Below are positions 9,349 through 19,100 of a stretch of 64,000 nucleotides of DNA, one piece after another. The stretch is from Roseiarcus sp963787135 (GTDB lineage: Bacteria > Pseudomonadota > Alphaproteobacteria > Rhizobiales > Beijerinckiaceae): assembly GCA_963787135.1 (NCBI GenBank), contig CAWBBW010000006.1, positions 1 to 64,000 of the forward strand, read 5' to 3'. The number at the start of each line of letters is the position of its first letter. The stretch's first letter is position 1. Made by a program: the position numbers and the translations under genes. Under the pieces are notes generated by a model. The model was not told the DNA's origin. It saw only the letters and a list, made by a program, of their open reading frames with translations, and did not search any database.

Positions 9349-9385
9349 GTCGCCGGCGTCCCGTTACGCGGGTTCCGCCGGCGAC
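9349..9385 (+). terminator. large hairpin after sulfotransferase 3
   Basis: A perfect 10-bp inverted repeat gtcgccggcg/cgccggcgac encloses a smaller inner stem, 27 bp after the stop of paralogue 3. It lacks a T-run, so it is a stable RNA end structure or a weak terminator. Confidence 0.4.
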
Positions 9386-9557
9386 GACACAAGCATTGGC
9401 TGCGCACGACGGCTGCGCGCATCTCATCCTCGACTGAAAAGCCAGGACTTATTTAGCCTGCCTCCAGCATGCTTTCGATAATTCCGACTTGACAGTGTCC
9501 CCGTTTGCGTCAACAGAGGGTGCGGCGTCCGAAGCGAGGAAACTAAAGGGGGTTTTC

Positions 9558-10332
9558 ATGTCACGGATTGTTACCAAGCACTTGTCAATGGCTGCGCTCG
9601 TGGCCACTGGCGCTTTGACGCTTGCAGGCGTCCCGTCCGCAAATGCGACAACAACAGTGGCGACGATCGTCGGCGCGTACGATCTCAGCCTCGGCAACAC
9701 CTCCAGCCCAGAATACGACACGCCGGCGCTCATTTTCTCCAACACGAGCGGCGGCACGCTGACCAACGCCCAGATGGTTTTGAAGGGGTATCAGGGCCTC
9801 AACAATGGCGTGACCCTAACCGTCCCCCTGGCGAATATGGGCGCGGGCAGCACTACTCTCGTATGGGGGTCGATTCCGGGCTTCGCCAATTATCCAAGCA
9901 CGGGCCCCGCCGGAAACTTGGCCTCGTACGATTACGATGACTTCATCGGGCAACACGCCTCCGGGCTACACCAATCCGGGTTGCATGATAAACGCGTCCC
10001 TCTGTTCGCTCGTCGGAAACTTCGGCGTGACGTTCACCGCCACCATATCCGGTGGGATGTTCAATGGCGACAGTGTGTTTTCCGTGTTCAGCCCGACAAC
10101 CAACTACACAGGCGGGTTCGTCGGTTGGGAAGGTCTCGATCCGAGCGGTCTTTCCGAGACCGCGTATGACGACCATTCTGGGACCTTCGACGGGACCCTG
10201 GCGATTGTCACCCTTGGGACGCCTCCGATCCCCGAGCCCTCGACTTGGGCAATGATGCTGATTGGCTTCGCGGGGCTGGGCTATGCCGGCTACCGGCGCA
10301 GAAAGAGCCCAGCGGCCGCACTCACGGCCTGA
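9558..10332 (+). CDS. PEP-CTERM exported protein 1 (one-base frameshift)
   Basis: Starts at ATG 9558 with a typical signal peptide (MSRIVTKHLSMAALVATGAL, cleavage after SANA). The mature part is Gly/Ser/Thr-rich, and the tail IPEPSTWAMMLIGFAGLGYA plus RRRK is a PEP-CTERM exosortase sorting signal. The reading frame breaks near 9945: removing one G from ggg joins the two halves as DFIGNTPPGY. Members are exported, processed by exosortase and usually surface- or matrix-associated. No exosortase lies next to it; the one at 35261 could act in trans. A strong terminator follows. Confidence 0.75.
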
Positions 10333-10359
10333 TCTCTTTTTCTTCGCCCTCGAATTGAA

Positions 10360-10388
10360 AGGCCGCCTTCGGGCGGTCTTTCTTTTTT
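10360..10388 (+). terminator. rho-independent terminator of PEP-CTERM gene 1
   Basis: An 8-bp stem aggccgcc/ggcggtct with a TTCG tetraloop is followed by ttcttttttg, a textbook intrinsic terminator 28 bp after the stop codon. Confidence 0.85.
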
Positions 10389-10560
10389 GAGGCGCGCGTG
10401 CCCTTGTGCAAGCGTCCCCGAGGCCACGCTCGTCATTTTACGCCCCGCGCCCTCCTGCCTGCGACCTCTCGTCGCGCGCGGCCCCGTCGCATTGACCCCG
10501 CGCCGCACCGGCCCACGAGTCCGATCCGAACAAGGCGGCCAAATTCGCCGGGGAACGCGG

Positions 10561-11132
10561 ATGTTTGAGGTCAGGATTCACGGGCGCGGCGGCCAGGGCG
10601 TCGTTACGGCGGCGGAGATGCTGTCGGTCGCGGCCTTTCTCGAAGGCAAGCACGCACAGGCCTTTCCGAGCTTCGGCTCGGAGCGCACCGGCGCGCCGGT
10701 CGTCGCCTTCTGCCGCATCTCGGACAGGGAAATTCGCCTGCGCGAACCGATCCAGAGCCCGGACGCGGTGATCGTCCAGGACCCGACGCTGTTCAAGGCG
10801 CTCGACGTGACCGAAGGGCTGAAGGCCGACGGCTATCTCATCGTCAACACCGCGCGCAGCCTGTCGGAAATGCATCTCGGCGAAGATCGTCGCAGCGTCT
10901 GCCCGCGGGCCACGCGCTGACCGTTCCTGCGACCGAACTCGCACTGAAACACATCAACCGCCCCGCGCCCAATACGGCGCTCCTCGGCGCCTTCGCCGCC
11001 GAGGTCGGGGTCGTCTCGCTCGAAAGCGTGCTCGAGGCGATCCGGCGCGCGTTTCCGGGCAAAGTCGGCGAGGCCAATGTCGAGGCCGCTAAGGCGGCGC
11101 ACGCGCTGATCGCCGCCAAAGCCACGGCCTGA
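10561..11132 (+). CDS. porG: 2-oxoacid:ferredoxin oxidoreductase, gamma subunit (frameshifted)
   Basis: Start ATG 10561. MFEVRIHGRGGQGVVTAAEM and the FGSERTGAPV motif identify the gamma domain of pyruvate/2-oxoacid:ferredoxin oxidoreductases. This complex oxidatively decarboxylates a 2-oxoacid to acyl-CoA and reduces ferredoxin. The frame is broken near 10880; removing two single bases restores EIVAALPAGHALTVPATEL, and the protein then runs to the stop at 11130-11132 (about 190 residues). It is first in an operon with the alpha and beta subunits and a ferredoxin-type reductase. Which 2-oxoacid is used cannot be told from sequence alone. Confidence 0.8.
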
Positions 11133-11156
11133 GACTTCACGGGAGACGATCCGCCG

Positions 11157-12431
11157 ATGCTGCACCAGATCGAAGGCTCGAAAGCCATGGCGCGCACGAT
11201 CGCGCTCTGCCGGCCGCAGGTCGTCTGCGCCTATCCGATCACGCCGCAGACCCATATCGTCGAGGGCGTCGGCGACCTGATCCGTCTCGGCGAACTCGGC
11301 AATTGCGAGTTCATCAATGTCGAAAGCGAATTCGCGGCGCTCTCGGTCGCGATCGGCGCTTCGGCTGCGGGCGCGCGGGCCTATACCGCGACCGCGAGCC
11401 AGGGCCTCCTCTTCATGGCGGAGGCCGTCTACAACGCCGCCGGGCTCGGCCTGCCGATCGTCATGACGCTGGGCAATCGCGCGATCGGCGCCCCGATCAA
11501 CATCTGGAACGATCATTCCGACGCGATGGCGCTCCGCGAGTCGGGCTGGATCCAGCTCTTCGCCGAATCAAACCAGGAGGCGGCCGATCTGCATATCGTC
11601 GCCTTCCGCCTCGCCGAGGAGCTGTCGGTCCCGACGATGGTTTGCGTCGACGGGTTCATTCTCACCCACGCGGTCGAACGCATCGACATCCCGGACCAGG
11701 CCGCGGTCGACGCTTTCCTGCCGCCCTACGAACCGATGCAAAGCCTCGACCCCGCGGATCCGATTTCGATCGGCGCGATGGTCGGGCCGGACGCCTTCAC
11801 CGAGGTGCGCTACCTGCAATATTTCAAGCAGCACAGCGCGCTGACGCTGATCGAAAAGCTCGCGGTAGAGTTCGAGCAGCGCTTCGGCCGCGAGGCCGGC
11901 GGCCTCTTGCGAACCTACGAAGCCGAAGACGCCGCGACGCTGGTCGTCGCGATGGGCTCGATCAACGGCACGATCAAGGACGTGATCGACGAGATGCGCG
12001 CCGAGGGGGTCGCGATCGGCCTCGTAACCCTCATCGCGTTCCGGCCGTTCCCGGCCGACGCCCTGCGTCAGGCGCTCGAGCGGGCGCGCAACGTCGTCGT
12101 CATCGACAGGGCGGTCGATGTCGGCATGGGCGGACCGCTCGCGAGCAACATCGCCATTGCGCTGCGCGAGCTTCCCGACCCGCCTGCGATGCATTCGGCG
12201 ATCGTGGGTCTCGGCGGCAGGCCGACGCCCAAGGCCTCGCTGCACCGGCTCTTCCGCCAGGCGGCGATCCACCCTTGGGAGGGGCCGCATTTCCTCGACC
12301 TCAACGAGCGGGTCGCAGCGCGCGAACTCCATCGCCGCGGCAAGACGCGCCGCGTCGGCCCGGCGGCCGAGGGCATCCTCAAGGAGCTCGAAAAGGAGCG
12401 GGTCGAGAAGCTGGCGGAGCGGACGTCATGA
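11157..12431 (+). CDS. porA: 2-oxoacid:ferredoxin oxidoreductase, alpha subunit
   Basis: A 424-residue subunit carrying the pyrimidine-binding transketolase-type domain. CAYPITPQT near residue 23, VESEFAALS and the TATASQGLLFM segment are hallmarks of PorA; the C-terminal half is the transketolase-C-like domain (RPFPADALRQAL). It starts 24 bp after porG, and its stop overlaps the porB start (ATGA), so the two are probably translationally coupled. The length fits a four-subunit POR of the archaeal/bacterial type rather than the single-chain NifJ. Confidence 0.88.
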   Translation: MLHQIEGSKAMARTIALCRPQVVCAYPITPQTHIVEGVGDLIRLGELGNCEFINVESEFAALSVAIGASAAGARAYTATASQGLLFMAEAVYNAAGLGLPIVMTLGNRAIGAPINIWNDHSDAMALRESGWIQLFAESNQEAADLHIVAFRLAEELSVPTMVCVDGFILTHAVERIDIPDQAAVDAFLPPYEPMQSLDPADPISIGAMVGPDAFTEVRYLQYFKQHSALTLIEKLAVEFEQRFGREAGGLLRTYEAEDAATLVVAMGSINGTIKDVIDEMRAEGVAIGLVTLIAFRPFPADALRQALERARNVVVIDRAVDVGMGGPLASNIAIALRELPDPPAMHSAIVGLGGRPTPKASLHRLFRQAAIHPWEGPHFLDLNERVAARELHRRGKTRRVGPAAEGILKELEKERVEKLAERTS

Positions 12432-13483
12432 ACGAGGTGCAGAAGCTCAAGTTCTACCAGAAGGGCACGCTGACTGTCGGCAATCGCCTGATCGACGAGC
12501 GCGAGCGGAACGTTCAGGCGAGCCTCGACCGCTCTAACTCGCTGACCTCGGGCCATCGCGCCTGCCAGGGCTGCGGCGAGGCGCTCGGCGCCCGCTACGC
12601 AATCGACGCGGCGATGCGCGCCACGAACCGCAACCTCATCGCCGTCAACGCCACCGGCTGCCTCGAAGTGTTCACGACGCCCTATCCCGAGACGTCGTGG
12701 CAGATCCCATGGATGCATTCGCTGTTCGGCAACGCAGCCGCGGTCGCGACCGGCGTCGCCGCGGCGCAGCGGGTGCTCGGGCGCGAAGGGACGCGCGTGG
12801 TCGCGCAAGGGGGCGACGGCGGCACCACCGACATCGGCTTTGGCTGCCTCTCGGGCATGTTCGAGCGCAACGACGACGTGCTCTACATCTGCTACGACAA
12901 CGAAGGCTACATGAATACCGGCGTCCAGCGCTCCTCGGCGACGCCTCCGACCGCGCGCACCGCGACGACGCCTGCGATGGGCGAGGAGCCGGGCAATGTG
13001 TTCGGGACCGGCAAGTTCACGCCGAAGATCGCGGTGGCGCACGAAATTCCCTATGTCGCGACGGCGAGCGTCGCCGACCTGCACGACCTCGAGGCCAAGG
13101 TCACGAAGGCCATGGGCTTCCATGGCGCACGCTACATCCAGATCAACGTGCCCTGCCCGCTGGGCTGGGGCGCCGCGTCGCAGGACACGATCAAGCTCGC
13201 CAGGCTCGCGATCGAAACCGGGCTCTTTCCGATCTTCGAAGCCGAGAGCGGCTACATCACGCATGTGCGCAAGATCCGTCGCCCGACGCCGGTCTCCGAG
13301 TACCTGAAGCTTCAGCGCCGTTTTGCGCACCTGTTTCGCGACGGCAAAGAGGATCCCCGCGTCGCAAAGATGCAGGCGATCGCGGACCGCCACATCAAGG
13401 ACTACGGGCTTCTGGAGGAGGCGGCGGAATCCCTTCGCCCGCCTGCGGGAGAAGGTGGAAGCGCGGAACGCGCGGCCGGATGA
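12428..13483 (+). CDS. porB: 2-oxoacid:ferredoxin oxidoreductase, beta subunit
   Basis: A 351-residue thiamine-diphosphate-binding subunit. HRACQGCGEALGA supplies cluster or cofactor cysteines, and GGDGGTTDIGFG followed by CYDNEGYMNTG is the TPP/Mg binding region. The ATG at 12428 overlaps the porA stop. The last 17 or so residues (from SLRPPAGEGG) are encoded by a palindromic repeat element, so the native C-terminus has been replaced by repeat-derived sequence; this should not affect the core fold. Confidence 0.88.
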   Translation: MNEVQKLKFYQKGTLTVGNRLIDERERNVQASLDRSNSLTSGHRACQGCGEALGARYAIDAAMRATNRNLIAVNATGCLEVFTTPYPETSWQIPWMHSLFGNAAAVATGVAAAQRVLGREGTRVVAQGGDGGTTDIGFGCLSGMFERNDDVLYICYDNEGYMNTGVQRSSATPPTARTATTPAMGEEPGNVFGTGKFTPKIAVAHEIPYVATASVADLHDLEAKVTKAMGFHGARYIQINVPCPLGWGAASQDTIKLARLAIETGLFPIFEAESGYITHVRKIRRPTPVSEYLKLQRRFAHLFRDGKEDPRVAKMQAIADRHIKDYGLLEEAAESLRPPAGEGGSAERAAG

Positions 13484-13536
13484 GGGCCCCCGCCACCCCT
13501 CACCCCCAACCCCTCTCCCGCAAGCGGGCGAGGGGA
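13432..13536. repeat. paired-palindrome interspersed repeat (REP/SIR-like) 1
   Basis: Two hairpins bound a roughly 105-bp element: ccttcgcccgcctgcgggag... at the left and cccctctcccgcaagcgggc... at the right. It overlaps the end of porB and the leader of the following gene. Elements of this C-rich plan recur at 25439 and 43812. Confidence 0.7.
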
Positions 13537-13547
13537 GGAGACGCAAG

Positions 13548-15173
13548 ATGAAACATCCCTACGCCATAGCGCTCGACGTCGGCACGAGCAAGCTCAACCA
13601 CACCGGCTCCTGGCGCACGCAGCGGCCCGAATATGTCGACCGCCTGCCGCCGTGCAACGCCGCCTGTCCGGCAGGCGAGGACATTCAGGGCTGGCTCGCC
13701 CACGCGGAGGCCGGCGAGTACGAGGACGCCTGGCGCGCGCTGACCGAGAACAACCCGCTGCCCGCCGTGATGGGCCGCGTCTGCTATCACCCCTGCGAAA
13801 CCGCCTGCAACCGCGCTCAGATCGATGAGGCGGTCGGCATCAATTCGGTCGAGCGGTTCCTCGGCGACGTCGCGATCGCCAAAGGCTGGGCCTTCGACAA
13901 GCCGAAGAGCGAAACGGGCAAACGCGTGCTCGTCGTCGGCGCCGGGCCGGCAGGCTTGTCCGCCGCCTATCATCTGCGGCGCCTCGGCCATGCGGTGACG
14001 ATCCGCGAGGCCGGGCCGCTGGCCGGCGGCATGATGCGATTCGGCATCCCCAAATATCGCCTGCCGCGCGACGTGCTCGACGCCGAGGTCGGTCGCATCG
14101 TCGAGATGGGTGTCGAGCTTGTCCTCAATTCGAAGGTCGACGACGTCGAGGCCGCGATGCGCGAGGGTGGCTTCGACGCGTCGTTTCTCGCCGTCGGCGC
14201 GCATATCGCCAGGCGCGCCTATATTCCGGCCGGCGGGGCGGCCAGGATCCTCGACGCGGTGAGCCTCCTGCGCTCGATGGAGGGCGAAGGGCCGCCGCTG
14301 CTCGGCCGCAAGGTCGTGATCTACGGCGGCGGCAACACTGCGCTCGACGCCGCCCGCACCGCACGCCGCCTCGGCGCGTCCGAGGCGATCATCGTTTATC
14401 GCCGCACGCGCGAGAAAATGCCCGCGCATGATTTCGAGCTCGAGGAGGCGCTGCAGGAAGGCGTCTCGATGAAATGGCTCTCGACCATCAAGTCGGTCGA
14501 CGGCGGCTCGATGACGATCGAAAAGATGAAGCTCGACGACATGGGCTTTCCGCAGCCGACCGGCGAGTTCGAGACGCTCGATGCCGACTCGCTGGTGCTG
14601 GCGCTCGGCCAGGACGTCGACCTCACTCTGCTCGAGCACGCGCCGGGCATCGTGATCGAGCACGGCGTCGTCAAGGTCGGGCCCGATATGATGACCGGCC
14701 GTCGGGGCGTGTTCGCCGGCGGCGATATGGCGCCCTCGGAGCGCACGGTCACCGTCGCCGTCGGTCACGGCAAGAAGGCGGCGCGCTGCGTCGACGCCTA
14801 TCTCAACGGCCGCGCTTTTGCGCCGCCGCACAAGCATGCGCTCGCGAGCTTCGACCGGCTCAACGCCTGGTATTACGAGGACGCGCCCGCGACGCTGCGG
14901 CCCGTGCTCGAGGCGGTGCGCCGGGTCGAGAATTTCGAGGAGGTGGTCGGCGGGCTCGACGAGACCAACGCGCTTTATGAGGCGCGCCGGTGTCTCAGCT
15001 GCGGCAACTGCTTCGAATGCGACAATTGCTACGGCGTCTGCCCCGACAACGCGGTCATCAAGCTCGGGCCGGGCAAGCGGTTCAAGTTCGATTACGATTA
15101 TTGCAAGGGCTGCGGGTTGTGCGCGGCGGAGTGCCCCTGCGGGGCGATCGAGATGGTGGCCGAGGCGATTTGA
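13548..15173 (+). CDS. GltD-like NAD(P)H:ferredoxin oxidoreductase with 2x[4Fe-4S] ferredoxin tail
   Basis: A 541-residue flavoprotein. The N-terminal cysteine block (CNAACPAG, CYHPCETACNR) matches the cluster domain of the glutamate synthase small subunit. VLVVGAGPAGLSAAYHLRRLG is an FAD Rossmann motif and VVIYGGGNTALDAARTARR binds NAD(P)H. The C-terminus adds two Cys-rich motifs, CLSCGNCFECDNCYGVCP and CKGCGLCAAECPCGA, as in PorD. It ends the por operon and probably passes electrons between the 2-oxoacid oxidoreductase and the NAD(P) pool or ferredoxin; direction is not known. The ATG follows ggggaggag within the repeat element's edge. Confidence 0.85.
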   Translation: MKHPYAIALDVGTSKLNHTGSWRTQRPEYVDRLPPCNAACPAGEDIQGWLAHAEAGEYEDAWRALTENNPLPAVMGRVCYHPCETACNRAQIDEAVGINSVERFLGDVAIAKGWAFDKPKSETGKRVLVVGAGPAGLSAAYHLRRLGHAVTIREAGPLAGGMMRFGIPKYRLPRDVLDAEVGRIVEMGVELVLNSKVDDVEAAMREGGFDASFLAVGAHIARRAYIPAGGAARILDAVSLLRSMEGEGPPLLGRKVVIYGGGNTALDAARTARRLGASEAIIVYRRTREKMPAHDFELEEALQEGVSMKWLSTIKSVDGGSMTIEKMKLDDMGFPQPTGEFETLDADSLVLALGQDVDLTLLEHAPGIVIEHGVVKVGPDMMTGRRGVFAGGDMAPSERTVTVAVGHGKKAARCVDAYLNGRAFAPPHKHALASFDRLNAWYYEDAPATLRPVLEAVRRVENFEEVVGGLDETNALYEARRCLSCGNCFECDNCYGVCPDNAVIKLGPGKRFKFDYDYCKGCGLCAAECPCGAIEMVAEAI

Positions 15174-15247
15174 GGGGGCCGGGTGCTCCCGCAGCCCCGG
15201 GAAGTGAGATTCCCTGGCATAGCGACCCGTCGCCCGCTGCGGACGGA

Positions 15248-15559
15248 TCAGTGAGCGTCCCCGGCGGCAAGGTTGAGATGCTGCTCGACCCGGCGAAGGC
15301 GCGCCTCGGGCTCGCTGATCAGGACTCCGTGACCGATAACGACAGAATGGTAGTCGACCACCGCGCGCCGCAGGCCCATGATCTGATCGCTGAGCTCTTT
15401 GCGGGTCGCGTCGATCTTGGCGTTTACAGTCAGGATATCGGAAGCGACGTAGGCCCGCAGCGAACGCATTTCGGACTTAAGCTCGGTCTTGGTCTCCGCC
15501 ACATCCGCGCGAATATCACGAAGCGCCCTCAGGACCAGATTTTCGGGCTCCCAACTCAT
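15248..15559 (-). CDS. small coiled-coil protein of unknown function
   Basis: A 103-residue acidic/basic helical protein (RADVAETKTELKSEMRSLRA) with heptad-like spacing over residues 15-70 and no signal peptide or membrane segment. I do not recognise a named family. It is convergent with the por operon and 74 bp from its stop. The start (ATG, complement of 15557-15559) is followed by WEPENLVL, a conserved-looking opening. Its real-gene status rests on coding character and length. Confidence 0.5.
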   Translation of the reverse strand: MSWEPENLVLRALRDIRADVAETKTELKSEMRSLRAYVASDILTVNAKIDATRKELSDQIMGLRRAVVDYHSVVIGHGVLISEPEARLRRVEQHLNLAAGDAH

Positions 15560-15656
15560 CGCCTCTCCTCTCGCCGCCTGTTTCTATCGCTTCTTGCGTC
15601 GAGGCGCGACGATTAAGGCATGATCGAAGGAATCGGCAAGCGGAATGCCCTGCGCC

Positions 15657-16160
15657 TCACCACCGCCCTTGCGCGCGCAGGCTCTCGAACAGGTTGCCGT
15701 GATAGGCCATCTGCCCGAGATGTTCGAGGGGCGTGTCGACGTCGACATAGACCTTGCCGCCCATGTCGCGCCAGCGCCGGCAGAAGGCGTAATCCTCGGA
15801 CAGATACCGCCCGGAATCGGGATCGACCATGCAGTCGAAAAACAGCCAGTGCAGGTGCGCCTTCGGGTGGTTCGGTGGGCCGTCGGGAACGTAATTGAGC
15901 TCCGGATAGCGCTTCATCATGTCGTAGATCACTTGCCGCTTGATGCACATGAAGCCGGTCGGCGCCTCCGCCACTTCGACGAAGCCGTCGGGGTCGACAA
16001 ATTTGCTGGCGGCTTTGCCGTGATCGATCGGATTGTACGGAAATTCGCCGTAGCGCAGCTCGAACTCCCTGCGCGTCATCCCTTGCGGGAGGCCGCCCTC
16101 CGGCCAGTTGAAGCTCTTCATCGGATAGACGGCGGCGCAGACGTCGCGGTCCGCCAGCAA
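15657..16160 (-). pseudogene. C-terminal part of a glycosyltransferase-like protein, N-terminus missing
   Basis: About 167 residues beginning inside a protein (LLADRDVCAAVYPMK). SEDYAFCRRWRDMGGKVYVD and the PTGFMCIKRQV segment resemble the C-terminal half of GT-A-like glycosyltransferases of about 280 residues, in which an N-terminal DXD-type part would precede this point. Here the upstream sequence is instead YadA-like repeat DNA in another frame, so the first half of the gene is missing. The cause is either a deletion that fused two genes or a misassembly across the repeats. Confidence 0.55.
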
Positions 16161-19100
16161 CGCCGGCCCCGGTAGCTGTCGCGTCGTCGCCGTTGGCGTT
16201 GGCGAAAGCGCCGGTCGCCGTCGCGGCCGCGCCGTTTGCGGAGGCCAGGACGCCGGTCGCCGTAGCGCCTTGGCCGTTGGCGCTGCTCAAGAAACCGTCT
16301 GCCGTGGCGTAGGCGCCGTTGGCGGTGCTGAGCGCGCCCGTCGCGGTCGCGTAGGCGCCGTTGGCGTTGGAATAAGAGCCGGTCGCGGTGGCGTTGCCGC
16401 CGTTGGCTGCGGCGCGATTGCCGGTGGCTGTCGCGCTGTCGCCGTTGGCGTTGCTGCCCGAGCCATCGGCTGTCGCGTTGGCGCCGTTGGCGTTGCTGTT
16501 GACGCCGGTCGCGGTCGCATTCGCCCCGTTGGCGTTGCTGTTGAAGCCCGTCGCCGTCGCGCTGTCGCCATTGGCGTTGCTGAAGGCGCCGAGCGAGGTT
16601 GAGTTGGGTCCCTGGGCGTTGGAGTTGCTGCCCAACGCGGTTGCGTTGGATCCGAATGCGTTGGAGAGATCGCCAATCGCGACCGCATCCGCCGTCTGCG
16701 CGTTGGCCGCCTCCCCGATGGCGATCGCGCTGAATCCGTTTGCGTCCGAGTTCTCGCCAAGCGCCACGGCTGCTTCGTCGGCCGCGACGTTGTTGTTGCC
16801 GATCGCGACCGCGCCGGATCCCGAGGCGAAGTTGGTGGCGCCGATCGAGACGGTGCCGGGATCCAGGGGGGCCGATTCCTGGGCGGTGTTGTCGAAGCCG
16901 ATCGCGACCGCGCCCGTGCCGTTCGCAGTGTTGGGATCGCCGATCGCCACTGCGCCGTCGCCGCTGGCCGATTGCTGGTAGCCGATCGCCACCGTGCCGG
17001 TTCCAGTGCCCGAAACCGTCGATTGCGAGCCGATCGCCACCCCGCCCGGGCCGGCGCTGGAATTGACCGAGGAGGAGTTGCCGATTGCGGTAGAATCGCC
17101 CGCGGCGGCGTTCGAGTTGACGCCGTAGGCAGTCGAGTTCGCGCCGCTCGCGGTGGAATTGGAGCCGCCCGCGGTTGCGCCCGAGCCGGTCGCGTTCGAG
17201 TTGGCGCCGAATGCCGAGGCCGTGTCGCCGTTGGCGACGCTGTTGGCGCCATAGGCTGTTGCGTTGCCGCCATTGGCGTTGCTGTTGGCGCCGCCGGCCG
17301 TAGCACTCGCGCCATTGGCGTTGCTGTCATCGCCAGTCGCGGTGGCCTCGAAGCCATTGGCGTTGGCAAAGTTGCCCGTCGCGGTGGCGCCCTCGCCGTT
17401 GGCCGTGCTATATGCGCCGGTCGCGGCGGCATTGGCGCCGTTGGCGTTGGCGTTGAAGCCCGTCGCCGTGGCGCTGTCGCCGTTGGCGTTGCTGAAACTG
17501 CCATCCGCGGTAGCGAAGTCGCCATTGGCGTTGCTGGAAAAGCCGGTCGCGGTGGCGTCGGCGCCGCTGGCGTTGCTGTTCGTGCCCGTCGCCGTCGCAT
17601 TGTTGCCGTTGGCGTTGCTGGACTCGCCGGTCGCGGTGGCGCCGGAGCCGTTGGCGGCGGCGCCGACGCCGGTTGCGGTCGCGCTGAAGCCGTTGGCGTT
17701 GGCGTCGGCGCCCGTCGCGGTGGCCTCGTCGCCATTGGCGTTGGCGAAATTGCCCGTCGCTGTGGCGACGCCGCCGTTGGCGTTGCTGTATGCGCCGGTC
17801 GCAGTGGCGTTGCCGCCATTGGCGTTGGCGAAGTTGCCCGTCGCCGTGGCGATGGCGCCGTTGGCGTTGGCTCCGGCGCCTGTCGCCGTGGCGCTGTCGC
17901 CGTTGGCGTTGCTGTTGACGCCGGCATGCGGTGGCGTTGTCGCCGTTGGCGTTGCTGAAAGTGCCGGTCGCCGTCGCGTTGGCGCCGGTGGCGTTGGCGT
18001 TGGCGCCGGTCGCCGTCGCGCTGTCGCCGTTGGCGTTGCTGGAAAAGCCGGTCGCGGTGGCGTTGGAGCCGTTGGCGTTGCTGAGGTCATGCCCGTCGCC
18101 GTCGCGTTGATTGCCGTTGGCGTTGCTGGACTCGCCGGTCGCGGTGGCGGCGTTGCCGATCGCGTTGGCGCCGTCGCCGGTGGCGGTCGCGCTGAAGCCG
18201 TTGGCGTTGCTGGAGCTGCCGGTCGCAGTGGCGTTCGAGCCGTTGGCGTTGGCGCCGATGCCGGTCGCTGTGGCGCTATCACCGTTGGCGTTGCTGTTGA
18301 CGCCGGTCGCGGTGGCGTTGGCGCCGTTGGCGTTGGCTCAATGTGCCGGTCGCTGTCGCGTTGGCGCCGTTGGCGTTGCTGCATGGAACCGGTCGCGGTG
18401 GCGTTGTGGCCGTCCGTGGCCACAGCGCCTGGGCCGGTCGCCGTCGCCTGCGTAACCATGTGGCGTTGCTGACGACGCCGGTCGCCGTGGCGCATACGTG
18501 CCGTTGCGTCGCCAGCTCGTGAACCCGGATGGCCGTCGCAAAGGCTGCCATTGGCGTTACTGTTGACGCCGGTCGCGGTGGCTTGGAGGCCGTTGGCGTT
18601 GGCGCCATCGCCAGTCGCAGTGGCCTGTACTCCATTCGCATTGGCGTTGGAGCCTGTCGCCGTCGCGAAGTCGCCGTTGGCGTTGCGCTGACGCCGGTCG
18701 CTGTCGCGTTGGAGCCGTTGGCGTTGCGCCGTTTCCGAAGGCCGAGGCGCTATCCCCGGTGGCGTTGCTCATGACGCCGGTCGCGGTGGCGTTGGCGCCG
18801 CTGGCGACGCTTAAGCGGCCCGAGGCCGTGGCGAAATCGCCATTGGCGTAGGAGAGCGCGCCCGTCGCTATGGCGTTGCTGCCGTTGGCAGTGGCCAAGA
18901 CGCCGGTTGCGGTGGCCTGGGATCCATTCGCGTTGCTGGAGTCGCCTGTGGCGGTCGCGAAATTGCCGTTGGCGTTGGCGTTGCTGCCTACGGCCGTGGC
19001 GTTTTGGCCGTTGGCGTTGGCGTTGCTGCCGAAGGCCGAGGCGCTATCCCCGGTGGCGTTGCTCATGACGCCAGTCGCGGTGGCGTTGGCGCCGCTGGCG

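Noticed and set aside
9558..10332. Programmed frameshift controlling PEP-CTERM sorting, since both PEP-CTERM genes break before the tail
   Set aside because: The sites differ in sequence and position, have no slippery site or structure in common, and the same single-base insertions occur in unrelated housekeeping genes.
12068..14837. Large minus-strand open frames across porA, porB and the GltD-like gene
   Set aside because: Arg/Asp-rich shadow frames typical of high-GC coding DNA; the plus-strand proteins have full family motifs.
16287..18472. Long Ala/Val- or Arg/Pro-rich open frames in other frames of the repeat region
   Set aside because: They arise because a repeat of 42 bp without stops is open in several frames. 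Only the YadA-type frame has a signal peptide and a known repeat.
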